64,000 bases of DNA from the NCBI GenBank assembly GCA_965217205.1, contig OZ244254.1:2666001-2730000 (forward strand), given 5' to 3'. The DNA is from Maricaulis sp947259345 (GTDB taxonomy: Bacteria; Pseudomonadota; Alphaproteobacteria; Caulobacterales; Maricaulaceae). The notes beneath the pieces are model-generated. The model saw nothing but the letters and a program-made list of their open reading frames with translations, had not been told where the DNA came from and made no database searches. Position numbers and translations under genes: made by a program. Positions 31,953 to 40,672 of this stretch are shown in pieces (positions within the stretch are counted from its first letter, which is position 1; every line of letters begins with the position of its first letter).

Positions 31953-33212
31953 ATGCACCGCTATGCCGTGACATTGCTGATCGCCCTCTTCGCGTCCCTG
32001 GCCGGGTTCGCGGGTTTCAATGCGCTGGTCGACCCCTTCGACATCACCGGCTCGCCGGACATTCCCGGTCTGACCAGTCGCGATACGCGGATCCACGAGG
32101 ATGGCGGCCGGGTGCATGTCGGCGATCAGCTGGCGCGTGGCGGGATCGACGCCATCCTGCTCGGCTCCTCGCGCACTGTGGACGGGTTTCCGCGCGATCC
32201 GGCCGACCTGCCCGAGGGCTTCATCAATGCCGGCATGCGCGGCACCAATATCTTTGAGCTCTCCCAGGCCGCCGCCCTCGCGGCCCAGAGCGAAGATTTG
32301 CGCTGCGTGGTGATCGGGCTCGATCTCGACGAATTCGGCACCCATTCCAAGGCCAAGGCGACCTATTGGCTGTCGGCGCTGCGCGACGGCCATGCCGATT
32401 TCGCCCGGGCCCGCGTGGCCCTGTCACCCAGTACGTTCGGCGCGGCGATCCAGCTCCTGGCCGACAATCTCACCGGATCGCAGCCGCGCGTGCCCTGGGC
32501 CGACACCTATCCGGCCGGGGCCCAGCGAGAGCGGTACGAGAACGGCGCGCGCGGGATTTACCGCTTTTATCTGGGCTATCGCTTCGACCCGGAACGCCTG
32601 GCCCTGTTCGAGCGCGTGCTTGACCGTCTGACCGCCGAAGGCGTGCAGGTGACTGGCTTTATCCACCCGCTCCACGCCTGGCGCGAGGAGGCGATGTTCC
32701 GGGCCGGCCGCGGCGAGGATTATCTCGCCTTCCGCGCGGCCCTGACCGAGACCTTTGCCCGCTATGCCGACCGCGATCCGGTCAATGCCTGCCGGCCCGG
32801 CGGCGGCGCGCAGCTGTACGATTTCTCCGGCTTCCGACCCTTTGCCGCGGTCGATGCGCCCTCAGCTGAGGCGACGGTCGCTCACCCGACCTTCTACGAG
32901 CCCTCGCACTATCTGCCGCATATCGGCACCGACATGCTGGCCATCATGGGTGGCGAGGATCCGAGCGATCCGCGCGTGACCGGCGACAGGCTGACCCCGG
33001 ACACGCTGGCGCAGACAAGCGCCGCGATCATCGAGCGGCGCTCGGACTGGCGGGCCAGCCCGGACGGCGCAGCGGTCACGGCGCTGCTCGATGCGGTCAT
33101 CGCCAATGCACCCTCAGCCGAGCTGGAAACCCCGCAATTCCTTAACCGCGACGACGAAACCAGCGTCACTGACAAGCTTGCGCGCATTGCGCCCCGCGCT
33201 GCGCGGCGCTAG
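31953..33212 (+). CDS. Membrane-anchored SGNH-like partner of the MBOAT enzyme
   Basis: 419 residues with one N-terminal membrane segment (MHRYAVTLLIALFASLAGFAGFNALVDPFD) and a periplasmic domain. AILLGSSRTVDGF resembles block I of SGNH hydrolases, with Ser in place of the usual GDS order, and FYEPSHYLPHIGTDMLAIM near residue 325 carries a late conserved His. This architecture is shared by proteins encoded next to MBOAT genes, which deliver the acyl group to a surface polymer (compare AlgJ/AlgX and PatB). Being 12 bp after the MBOAT gene supports a two-protein acylation system. The Ser and His assignments are inferred. Confidence 0.75.
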   Translation: MHRYAVTLLIALFASLAGFAGFNALVDPFDITGSPDIPGLTSRDTRIHEDGGRVHVGDQLARGGIDAILLGSSRTVDGFPRDPADLPEGFINAGMRGTNIFELSQAAALAAQSEDLRCVVIGLDLDEFGTHSKAKATYWLSALRDGHADFARARVALSPSTFGAAIQLLADNLTGSQPRVPWADTYPAGAQRERYENGARGIYRFYLGYRFDPERLALFERVLDRLTAEGVQVTGFIHPLHAWREEAMFRAGRGEDYLAFRAALTETFARYADRDPVNACRPGGGAQLYDFSGFRPFAAVDAPSAEATVAHPTFYEPSHYLPHIGTDMLAIMGGEDPSDPRVTGDRLTPDTLAQTSAAIIERRSDWRASPDGAAVTALLDAVIANAPSAELETPQFLNRDDETSVTDKLARIAPRAARR

Positions 33213-33238
33213 ACGCTGGAACAAACAAGGATGACACC

Positions 33239-33853
33239 ATGACCGTGCACTATCACAAGGGTGACCTGCCCGCCGATGTCGACCTCGGGCCGCTGGTCGC
33301 CGTCGACACCGAGACCCTCGGCCTGTCCCTGACCCGCGACATGCTGTGTGTCGTGCAGCTCTCGGCCGGCGATGGCGACGCCCATGTCGTGCAGATGAAC
33401 CGGCCCGATTACGACTGTCCCAATCTCAAGCGCGTCCTCGCCGATACCAAGGTCGAGAAAATCCTGCACTTCGCCCGCTTCGACGTGGCCATGGTCGAGA
33501 AGTATCTCGGCGTGACCATGGCACCGATCTTCTGCACCAAGATCGCCTCCAAGCTGGCCCGCACCTATACCGACCGGCATGGCCTCAAGGATGTCACCCG
33601 CGAACTCGTCGGCGCCGACATGAACAAACAGCAGCAGTCCTCGGACTGGGGGGCGGACGAGTTGTCCCCGGCCCAGCTGGACTATGCGGCTTCCGACGTG
33701 CTTCACCTGCACAAGCTGCGCGAAGCCCTGTCCAAGATGCTTGAGCGCGAGGGCCGTCTGGACCTGGCCAAGGCCTGTTTCGACTTCATGCCGACGCGTG
33801 CCCGGCTGGATCTGGCCGGTTGGCCGGAAATCGACATTTTTGCCCACTCCTGA
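33239..33853 (+). CDS. rnd: Ribonuclease D (3'-5' exonuclease)
   Basis: 204 residues, the short alphaproteobacterial RNase D without the HRDC domains. The DEDDy active site is visible: VAVDTETLGLSL (Exo I, D and E), HFARFDVAMVEKYL (Exo II), and DYAASDVLHLHKL (Exo III, with Tyr and Asp). It trims RNA 3' ends such as tRNA precursors. It is the first gene of the rnd-lptC-lptA-lptB-rpoN series, an order common in alphaproteobacteria. Confidence 0.92.
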   Translation: MTVHYHKGDLPADVDLGPLVAVDTETLGLSLTRDMLCVVQLSAGDGDAHVVQMNRPDYDCPNLKRVLADTKVEKILHFARFDVAMVEKYLGVTMAPIFCTKIASKLARTYTDRHGLKDVTRELVGADMNKQQQSSDWGADELSPAQLDYAASDVLHLHKLREALSKMLEREGRLDLAKACFDFMPTRARLDLAGWPEIDIFAHS

Positions 33854-33940
33854 AGGCGGTCGCCTTGAAAAGGCTCGCAAAGACTGGTCTTTCTGGCGGC
33901 GCAACCTCGCCGAAAGGCGCGATAGGATAATTGTGAACCG

Positions 33941-34654
33941 GTGACGAGTCTGACCGCCTCTTTCGGCCATGACGCCCTGCAGCCAACCCCGCATGCCAGC
34001 TGGGAGCCGCGGCGCGTGCTTGCCTTGAGCGTGGCCCGCCGCCGGACCGCCTTCGTGCGGGGCCTGCGCCTCTTCTTCACGGCGGCGGCGTTGACGATCC
34101 TCGGCATCTTGATCGTACAGCTCATCTTGGGGTCAGGCGGAGGCGCGGCGCGCGAAGCCGAAGCCGTCGGCACGGATGTCCGGATGACCAATCCGCGCTT
34201 CACCGGCCGCGACGAGAATCTCACCCCCTATGCGGTGACCGCGGATGTCGCCATCCGCCGCCGCGACGCGGCCGACGGCGTGACAGAACTGGAACGCCCG
34301 CGCCTGGACTACAATTTCCTGGATGCCGGAGCTGATGTCTCGCAAGTGCTAGCGGAATCCGGACGCTACGATCTGCCCAATCGTATTCTCGACCTGTATT
34401 CGGACGTCAATTTCCGGACACGGGCCGGATATGAATTCCAGTCCAGCCATGCACGCATATTCCTGCGCGAGGAACGCGTCATCGGACAGGAAGCGGTGGC
34501 AGGAACCGGCCCGATGGGTACAATCCGGGCTGACAGTTATGAAATCTCCGATGGTGGCAACCGGATCGTCTTCACCGGCAATGTCCGGGCCCGATTGACC
34601 CAGAGCCGAACCATCACCGAGGCGGAGGCCTCGCCCGAGGAAGGAAACGAATGA
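33941..34654 (+). CDS. lptC: LPS export ABC transporter periplasmic protein LptC
   Basis: 237 residues, GTG start. A cytoplasmic N-terminal part of about 40 residues, one membrane helix (about 40-62, FFTAAALTILGILIVQLIL) and an LptC/OstA-like periplasmic beta-jellyroll. VRMTNPRFTGRDENLTPYAVTADVAIRR is the typical LptC entry strand. It passes LPS from LptB2FG to LptA across the periplasm. Its stop overlaps the lptA start. The gap 33854-33940 is short and geneless. Confidence 0.88.
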   Translation: MTSLTASFGHDALQPTPHASWEPRRVLALSVARRRTAFVRGLRLFFTAAALTILGILIVQLILGSGGGAAREAEAVGTDVRMTNPRFTGRDENLTPYAVTADVAIRRRDAADGVTELERPRLDYNFLDAGADVSQVLAESGRYDLPNRILDLYSDVNFRTRAGYEFQSSHARIFLREERVIGQEAVAGTGPMGTIRADSYEISDGGNRIVFTGNVRARLTQSRTITEAEASPEEGNE

Positions 34655-35187
34655 TGCGCCTAACTGCGATTGCCCTGCTCGGCCTGATGAGCGCAGCCTT
34701 TCCATCCGGCACAGCTGCAGGCCAGATCGGTAATTCCTCGCTGCCACTGGATATCGAAGCGGAGACGTTTGAAGTCCTGGATGCCGAACGCCACATTGTC
34801 TGGCTGGGCAATGTCAATGTTGTGCAGGGCGATTCAAGCCTGCAGGCGGACCGCATGGACGTCTATTACACCGAGGCGCCCGGCGGCGGCTGGGGCGATA
34901 TCGATCGCATCGTCGCGACCGACAATGTGTTCTACATCACGCCGGCGCAACGCGCCCGCGGTGATCGTGGCGTGTACCAGATGAGCGAGGAAGTCATCAC
35001 GCTCACCGGTGACGTCGTCATCACCCAGGGCGAGAATGTCATCACCACCAATCGCTTTGTGAATGATCTGACGACCGGTAATTCCAATTTTGGTGAGGCC
35101 GGGACCGGTGATCGCGTGCGCATGGTCCTGCAACCGGCCAGCACTACAAACGAGACCGAAACCAGCGAAGATGCTCCGGAAGGCTGA
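34651..35187 (+). CDS. lptA: LPS transport periplasmic protein LptA
   Basis: 178 residues: signal peptide (MMRLTAIALLGLMSAAFPSGTAAGQ) and one OstA/LptA jellyroll domain with LDIEAETFEVLDAERHIVWLGNVNVVQGDSSLQADRMDVYY, GVYQMSEEVITLTGDVVITQGENVI and TNRFVNDL. It forms the filament that bridges inner and outer membranes for LPS transport. Start ATG 34651 or the adjacent ATG 34654 are both possible; overlap with lptC suggests coupled translation. Confidence 0.93.
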   Translation: MMRLTAIALLGLMSAAFPSGTAAGQIGNSSLPLDIEAETFEVLDAERHIVWLGNVNVVQGDSSLQADRMDVYYTEAPGGGWGDIDRIVATDNVFYITPAQRARGDRGVYQMSEEVITLTGDVVITQGENVITTNRFVNDLTTGNSNFGEAGTGDRVRMVLQPASTTNETETSEDAPEG

Positions 35188-35220
35188 TCTTCAGCTTCCG
35201 ACACCAGGACACTGACCTTT

Positions 35221-35982
35221 ATGGCGCTATTCGAACCCACGCCCATCGCCGAAACCGACATGGCGGGCGGCCTTGTTGTTGAACAGATCGGCAAGACCTA
35301 TCGCAAGCGGCCGGTTGTCAAAGGCGTGTCTGTCTCGCTGCAACGGGGCGAAGTCGCCGGCCTGCTCGGGCCGAATGGCGCGGGCAAGACGACCTGCTTC
35401 TACATGATTACCGGCCTGGTCCAGGCGGATTATGGCCGCATCCTGCTCGATGGCGAGGATATCACCCGCCTGCCCATGTATCAGCGGGCGCGGCTGGGCA
35501 TTGGCTATCTGCCGCAGGAAAAGTCCATCTTCCACGGCATGACGGTGGAACAGAATGTTCTGGCTGTGGCCGAAGTGGTCGAGAAGGACCGTGATGCGCG
35601 CCACGCCCTGGTCGATCAGCTGCTCGAGGAATTGCGGATTTCGCACCTCCGCAACGCGCCGGCTCCGTCACTGTCAGGCGGGGAAAGGCGACGCATGGAA
35701 ATCGCCCGCGCCCTGGCGACTCGCCCCTCCTTCATGCTGCTGGATGAGCCCTTCGCCGGCATTGACCCTCTGGCCATCACGGATATCCGCGACTTGATCC
35801 GCTTCCTCAAGGAACGCGGAATCGGGATTCTTATTACCGACCACAATGTCCGCGAAACCCTTGAAATCACTGACAGAGCCACGATCATCCACGAGGGTGA
35901 AGTGCTGTTTGAGGGATCGCCGGCGGAGATCCGGGCCGACCCGGATGTGCGGCGCGTTTATCTCGGAGAAAGTTTTGGCTGA
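35221..35982 (+). CDS. lptB: LPS export ABC transporter ATPase LptB
   Basis: 253 residues, the nucleotide-binding subunit of LptB2FG. Walker A GPNGAGKTT, Q-loop region, ABC signature LSGGERRRMEIARAL, Walker B FMLLDEPFAGIDP, and the switch His in ITDHNVRETLEI are all intact. ATP hydrolysis at the inner membrane drives LPS extraction. It sits directly after lptA and just before rpoN, the order seen from Escherichia coli to Caulobacter. Confidence 0.97.
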   Translation: MALFEPTPIAETDMAGGLVVEQIGKTYRKRPVVKGVSVSLQRGEVAGLLGPNGAGKTTCFYMITGLVQADYGRILLDGEDITRLPMYQRARLGIGYLPQEKSIFHGMTVEQNVLAVAEVVEKDRDARHALVDQLLEELRISHLRNAPAPSLSGGERRRMEIARALATRPSFMLLDEPFAGIDPLAITDIRDLIRFLKERGIGILITDHNVRETLEITDRATIIHEGEVLFEGSPAEIRADPDVRRVYLGESFG

Positions 35983-36019
35983 TTAACCTCTGCAGGAAAC
36001 GTACCAAACAGAGGTTCAC

Positions 36020-37537
36020 ATGGCCGGATTGATGCAGAAGCTGGATATGCGCCAGGGACAATCCCTGGTGATGACGCCCCAGCTCCAACAAGCCATCAAG
36101 CTGTTGCAGCTCTCGAATGTCGAGCTTGCCGAGTTCGTCGAAGGCGAGCTGGAACGCAATCCCCTGCTCGAGCGTGATGACCGGAATGATTCGACCGAAT
36201 CACTTCGCGAAGAGGGTCAGGGCGAGCCACGCGAGCTGGAACTCGCTGCGCCATCCGCCGATGCCAATGATTCGATGGATGCCGATGCCGACATGATGCA
36301 CGGCGATGATTCCAAGTCCGACCTGTCCGGCGTGGAAGGCGTGGAATCCGGCGCCGCCATCGGCGCGAGCTCAAGCTCGACCTATTCGGCCGGCAGTGGC
36401 GGGCGAGGCCCTGCCAGCGAGGATTACGACGCCATCGCCAATTCGTCCCGCGAGATTTCGCTGGCCGAACACCTGCACGAACAATTGTCGATGGCCACGG
36501 GTGACCCGGTTGATCGCCTGATCGGCGCTCACTTGATCGACCTGGCCGATGATGATGGCTATATGCGCTCCGATCTCGATGAAATTGCACAACAGCTGGG
36601 TGTCGAGCGGGCCCGCGTTGAAGCAGTCTTGTCCTTGACCCAGACCTTCGATCCGGCCGGCGTAATGGCGCGGGACCTGCCCGAGTGCCTCGCCCTGCAG
36701 CTCAAGGACAAGAATCGGCTCGATCCGGCCATGGCCGCGCTGCTCGACAATCTCGAGCGCCTGGCCAGGCATGATTATCCGGCGCTGAAATCCCTGTGCG
36801 GGGTCGATAATGAGGATCTCGACGAGATGATCGCCGAAATCCGCGACCTGACGCCCAAGCCCGGACATGCCTTTGGCAGCGATTCGACCCGGGCCGTATC
36901 GCCGGATGTCTTTATTCGCCAGTCACCCGACGGCAGCTGGCAGGTCGAGCTGAACTCCGAAACCCTGCCGCGCGTCCTCGTCAATAACAGCTATTTCAAC
37001 GAGATCACCGCCGTCGCGAAATCGGAAACGGACAAGACTTTCATCACCGAATGCTCCCAGAACGCCTCCTGGCTGGTCAAAAGCCTGGACCAGCGCGCCC
37101 GGACCATTCTCAAGGTTGCCAGCGAGATCGTGCGCCAGCAGGACATGTTCCTCGCCCATGGCGTGGCCTATCTGCGCCCGCTGAACCTGAAAACCGTGGC
37201 GGACGCGATCGGCATGCACGAGTCGACCGTGAGCCGGGTGACCTCGAACAAGTATGTCGCCACCCCGCGTGGCATGTTCGAACTGAAATATTTCTTCACC
37301 TCGGCCATTCCTTCCGCTGGGGGCGGGGAGGCCCACTCTGCCGAGGCAGTACGGCATCGGATCAAGACGATGATCGGCCAGGAATCCGCCAGTGATGTGC
37401 TGTCCGATGACAGTCTCGTCGAACAATTGCGGGATGAAGGGATTGAAATCGCCCGCCGGACTGTGGCCAAATACCGGGAGGCGCTCAACATCCCCTCCTC
37501 GGTCCAGCGCCGACGTATACTCAAACGTGCTGGCTAG
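36020..37537 (+). CDS. rpoN: RNA polymerase sigma-54 factor
   Basis: 505 residues. N-terminal activator-interacting region with Gln-rich LVMTPQLQQAIKLLQLSNVELAEFV, an acidic linker (about 55-135), core-binding domain, helix-turn-helix DNA-binding region (AIGMHESTVSRVTSNKYVATPRG), and the C-terminal RpoN box ARRTVAKYREALNIPSS that reads the -24 element. It directs genes for flagella, polar development or nitrogen metabolism and needs an AAA+ activator. It follows lptB by 37 bp and is followed by hpf and ptsN, the normal rpoN context. A hairpin CGGTGGA-loop-TCCACCG (37559-37577) lies just after its stop. Confidence 0.97.
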   Translation: MAGLMQKLDMRQGQSLVMTPQLQQAIKLLQLSNVELAEFVEGELERNPLLERDDRNDSTESLREEGQGEPRELELAAPSADANDSMDADADMMHGDDSKSDLSGVEGVESGAAIGASSSSTYSAGSGGRGPASEDYDAIANSSREISLAEHLHEQLSMATGDPVDRLIGAHLIDLADDDGYMRSDLDEIAQQLGVERARVEAVLSLTQTFDPAGVMARDLPECLALQLKDKNRLDPAMAALLDNLERLARHDYPALKSLCGVDNEDLDEMIAEIRDLTPKPGHAFGSDSTRAVSPDVFIRQSPDGSWQVELNSETLPRVLVNNSYFNEITAVAKSETDKTFITECSQNASWLVKSLDQRARTILKVASEIVRQQDMFLAHGVAYLRPLNLKTVADAIGMHESTVSRVTSNKYVATPRGMFELKYFFTSAIPSAGGGEAHSAEAVRHRIKTMIGQESASDVLSDDSLVEQLRDEGIEIARRTVAKYREALNIPSSVQRRRILKRAG

Positions 37538-37611
37538 GGATCGCTTGTTGGAGCGCCCCGGTGGAAACCCTCCACCGAATACGCGGTCCGTTGGCATCCG
37601 GAGAACAGTCA

Positions 37612-37641
37612 TTGACTCCCCCTGCGGCCCGCGACTAGGTT
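37612..37641 (+). promoter_or_regulatory. Candidate sigma-70 promoter of hpf-ptsN
   Basis: TTGACT (37612-37617) and TAGGTT (37636-37641) with an 18-bp spacer lie about 78 bp before the hpf start, downstream of the rpoN stop and its hairpin. This would let hpf-ptsN be expressed apart from rpoN. Confidence 0.45.
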
Positions 37642-37718
37642 CCGCCCGCTTTCCGAGGAGAGGCGGAACTGCACGTCAACGCCTCACGTGCCGGTGAATG
37701 GCCGGCGGGAAGGAGCGC

Positions 37719-38348
37719 ATGCATATACAGGTGGTCAGCAAGGGCATCGACGTCAGCGGCGCGCTGCGAGAACAGATTCTCGGGCGCGTGGAAGACGGAG
37801 TAGCCAAATACTTCAACCGTCCCGGTGAAGCTTATGTATCGATCTCTCGCGAGGGCGTCGGCTTTCGCGTCGACTGTTCGGTGCATCTGCCGTCGGGAGT
37901 GATGCTGCAGGCTCACGGCGAAGCCGGTGATGCCTACAAGGCAGCGGAAGAAACCATGGAGCGCCTGGAGAAGCGCCTCCGCCGGTACAAGAGAAAACTG
38001 AAGAACCACCATAACGACAACAAGGCCGAGCTTCCGGCCGAAAGTCTTCCGATTGTCGTTCTCAAGGGCATGCGCGACAGCCATGCCGATGACGATGATT
38101 TTGACGAAGACGAACCAAGTGGTGCGCCGCTCAATGGTGCGCCTGAGCCGATCGTCATCGCGGAACAGGCCGGAGAAGTCCGGACCCTGACCGTGGGCAT
38201 GGCCTCGCTGGAACTGGATGCGGCGGACTCGTCCTTCCTGATGTTCCGCAATGCGGCCAATGGCGGTCTCAACATCGTCTACCGGCGACCGGACGGCCAT
38301 ATCGGATGGCTCAATCCGGCGCGGGAAGATCGCTCAGAGCCGGCCTAG
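37719..38348 (+). CDS. hpf: Ribosome hibernation promoting factor, long form
   Basis: 209 residues. The N-terminal domain (1-100, MHIQVVSKGIDVSGALREQI with YVSISREGVGFRVDCSVHLP) binds the decoding centre; a flexible acidic linker (DDDDFDEDEPSGAP) leads to the C-terminal dimerisation domain (LTVGMASLELDAADSSFLMFRNA, NIVYRRPDGHIGWLNP), which pairs 70S ribosomes into 100S dimers in resting cells. Start 37719 has AAGGAG in place; 7 residues upstream in frame are rejected. Placed between rpoN and ptsN as usual. Confidence 0.95.
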   Translation: MHIQVVSKGIDVSGALREQILGRVEDGVAKYFNRPGEAYVSISREGVGFRVDCSVHLPSGVMLQAHGEAGDAYKAAEETMERLEKRLRRYKRKLKNHHNDNKAELPAESLPIVVLKGMRDSHADDDDFDEDEPSGAPLNGAPEPIVIAEQAGEVRTLTVGMASLELDAADSSFLMFRNAANGGLNIVYRRPDGHIGWLNPAREDRSEPA

Positions 38349-38365
38349 GAGCGAGCAGTCGTACA

Positions 38366-38830
38366 ATGGCGTTATCAGATTTGATCCCCAATGCGGGAGT
38401 AAGCATTGATTTGGGCGCATCCAGCCGGAAACAGGCCTTGCAGGCCATGTCCGAACTGGCCGCCGGTCTGACCGGGCAAGCCGCCCGCACGATCTTCGAT
38501 GCCGTGCTCCAGCGGGAACGCCTCGGCTCGACCGGAGTCGGACAAGGCGTCGCCATCCCCCATGCTCGCCTGAGCGGCATGGATGAGGTGGTCGGCGTCT
38601 TCGCCCGGCTCCGCACGCCGGTCGATTTTGAGTCGATAGACGGTCGCCCGGCAGACCTGATCTTCATGCTGCTGGCGCCGGAGAATGCCGGCGCCGAACA
38701 CCTCAAGGCACTGGCCCGCGTGTCGCGCCTTCTGCGCCGGGAGGATGTCCGCCAGCGACTGCGCGCAGCCCCGAACGCCGAGGCCGTCCACGCCGTCCTG
38801 GCCGGCGAACCGGCCACCGACGCGGCCTGA
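38366..38830 (+). CDS. ptsN: PTS EIIA-Ntr component
   Basis: 154 residues, the regulatory phosphocarrier of the nitrogen PTS. The phosphorylatable His is in GVAIPHARLSGM; other marks are VLQRERLGSTGVGQG and DLIFMLLAPENAGAEHLKALARVSRLLR. It regulates potassium, nitrogen and stress responses through protein contacts rather than sugar uptake. ATG 38366 (MALSDLIPNAG) fits the family N-terminus; the only Shine-Dalgarno-like AGGAG is 14 bases upstream, so it is probably translated together with hpf. Confidence 0.93.
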   Translation: MALSDLIPNAGVSIDLGASSRKQALQAMSELAAGLTGQAARTIFDAVLQRERLGSTGVGQGVAIPHARLSGMDEVVGVFARLRTPVDFESIDGRPADLIFMLLAPENAGAEHLKALARVSRLLRREDVRQRLRAAPNAEAVHAVLAGEPATDAA

Positions 38831-38941
38831 CCGGCCGAATTTCGGCCCGCCCCACCCTTGCCATCAGCCTGAACACACTGCTCATGCGGCGTTCAGCCGA
38901 CGCATGCTGATCTGGCGCTCCCAAATGTCAGGAGTCCGGAC

Positions 38942-39835
38942 ATGCTGCGCGTATGCCTTTTGGCTGGTCTGGTTGCCGTTTCCGGCGCCGACAGCCTGGC
39001 CTGGAGCCAAACCCTAACACCGCAGCCCAGCCTGCGCGAGCTCGCCGAAATCGGCGACCCCCAAGCGGCCTTCGACTACGGCTATGACCTGACTTTCCCG
39101 GAAAACGGCGAACCGGATACCGTCACGGGGCGGTACTGGCTGGTTCAATCAGCGGATGACGGCTTTGCCCCGGCCAATGCCGTTCTGGGCATGATCTATC
39201 GCGACGGCGTCGGCGTCGAGCCGGACATCGACCGGGCAAGGTCCTTCTTCGAGCTGGCCTGGCAGGCGGAAGACAGCTTCGCAGGCCTGGATCTGGCCGA
39301 CCTGATCTTGTTCGAATACGAGGTTGAGCGCGCAACCGCGATCGCCATCCTTGAACAATTGCTTGACGACGAGGAGGTCGGCCCTCTGGCGGGCCTTGCC
39401 CTGGCAGAGACCCTGATGTTCGACGGCGAGACTGACACGGAGCATGCCCGAGCGGTCACACTGGCCGCCGACGCGCTCGACCGGCAGCCCGGATTGCAGC
39501 GGGCCCACTACATCATCGGCATCGGTGCAGCAGAAGGTTTCGCTGGCCCGGTCGACCAAACCGCCGCACGCAGCGCGTGGGAAGCAGGCTCTGAATCCGG
39601 CGACAGCCTGGCCATGATGGCCCTGGCGGACAGCTGGCTCGATACCGACTGGGGAATACCAGACCCCGTCGAGGCCTATACTCTCTATTCGCTGGCTGCC
39701 GACCTCGGAGCGGGCGATGCGGCCGAGGCGGCCGACACGCTCGCAGACACGCTGGATGACGACGCCCGGACCGAGGCGGACCAACGGCGCCGGGACTGGG
39801 AGGATCGTCTGGGCTGGACCGCTACGTCGGACTGA
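38942..39835 (+). CDS. Secreted Sel1-repeat protein
   Basis: 297 residues: signal peptide (MLRVCLLAGLVAVSGADSLAWSQ) and Sel1/TPR-like repeats, for example YWLVQSADDGFAPANAVLGMIYRDGVGVEP, ARSFFELAWQAEDSFAG and AYTLYSLAADLGAGDAAEAADTL. Strongly acidic. Sel1 repeats form right-handed solenoids that scaffold protein complexes; the partner is unknown. AGGAG lies 8-12 bases before the ATG. It is followed by a strong bidirectional terminator and is probably monocistronic. Confidence 0.83.
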   Translation: MLRVCLLAGLVAVSGADSLAWSQTLTPQPSLRELAEIGDPQAAFDYGYDLTFPENGEPDTVTGRYWLVQSADDGFAPANAVLGMIYRDGVGVEPDIDRARSFFELAWQAEDSFAGLDLADLILFEYEVERATAIAILEQLLDDEEVGPLAGLALAETLMFDGETDTEHARAVTLAADALDRQPGLQRAHYIIGIGAAEGFAGPVDQTAARSAWEAGSESGDSLAMMALADSWLDTDWGIPDPVEAYTLYSLAADLGAGDAAEAADTLADTLDDDARTEADQRRRDWEDRLGWTATSD

Positions 39836-39885
39836 TCAGGGCAAGGCGCGCCGATCCCGATTGCAAGGATACGGCGAACAAGAAA

Positions 39886-39912
39886 AAACCCCGCCGGGTC
39901 CCGGCGGGGTTT
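39886..39912. terminator. Bidirectional hairpin terminator
   Basis: AAACCCCGCCGGG and CCCGGCGGGGTTT form a 13-bp near-perfect stem around a single base (effectively a small loop). T-runs on both strands allow it to end the Sel1 gene on the plus strand and tRNA-Ala on the minus strand. Confidence 0.88.
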
Positions 39913-39917
39913 GATCT

Positions 39918-39993
<76 letters not shown>

Positions 39994-40114
39994 GAAACTC
40001 GGGTCACCGAAGGCGATAGGATCGTTGCCCTCGGCGAGAGGCGCGGAACCTAGTCCCGGTTTTCGCGGGGATCAAGCCTCTTTTGCGCGGCAAATGCAGC
40101 GCTCATGCAGAGGC

Positions 40115-40561
40115 CTAGAGATCCTCGTCCTTATCGATGTTGAAGTCGCCGAGATCGTCATCATCCTCATCATCGATCAGGACGCCCGTATCATCGTCAT
40201 CATCATCATCGTCATCATCGACACCGTCTTCGCCGAACCCGTCCGGCAGGTCATCGCTCAGACCTGAGGCGTCGTCATCATCATCATCGTCATCTGAGCT
40301 GGACAAGGTCGCTTCGGCGTCGACCTCCGGCGTATCATCCGTCTCGTCGCCATAACCGTCATCATCGTCGGTTGCAGCCGCCTTCTTCGGCGCCTCTTCC
40401 TCATCGGCAGCCTCGAGTTTGGCCTTCAGGCGCGGGTCTTCGCGCTCCGGGTCAAACTCGGTCTCACACTTCGGACATCGGGCCGGACGGCGACCGAGAT
40501 CGTAGAATTTGGCGCTGCAGCTGGGGCAGGCGCGCTTGCTTCCCAATTCAGGCTTGGCCAT
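40115..40561 (-). CDS. TIGR02300 family acidic zinc-ribbon protein
   Basis: 148 residues starting MAKPELGSKRACPSCSAKFYDLG. A zinc ribbon with CPSC and CPKC at residues about 12-35 contains the signature FYDLGRRPARCP that defines this alphaproteobacterial family. The rest is a long acidic tail with several runs of 6-10 Asp. The acidic stretch may bind a basic partner such as a ribosomal protein, but no function is known. It is divergent from aroA, as is common for this family. Confidence 0.9.
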   Translation of the reverse strand: MAKPELGSKRACPSCSAKFYDLGRRPARCPKCETEFDPEREDPRLKAKLEAADEEEAPKKAAATDDDDGYGDETDDTPEVDAEATLSSSDDDDDDDDASGLSDDLPDGFGEDGVDDDDDDDDDDTGVLIDDEDDDDLGDFNIDKDEDL

Positions 40562-40672
40562 GGCATCCCTACATAACCAGTTTTCAATTTCGGCGGGACC
40601 CGTTGCCACGATCACCGCGCTCTGTCAAAACCTCATCGCCGTCATGTCACCTCAAACCTTGCCAATCCGTTG

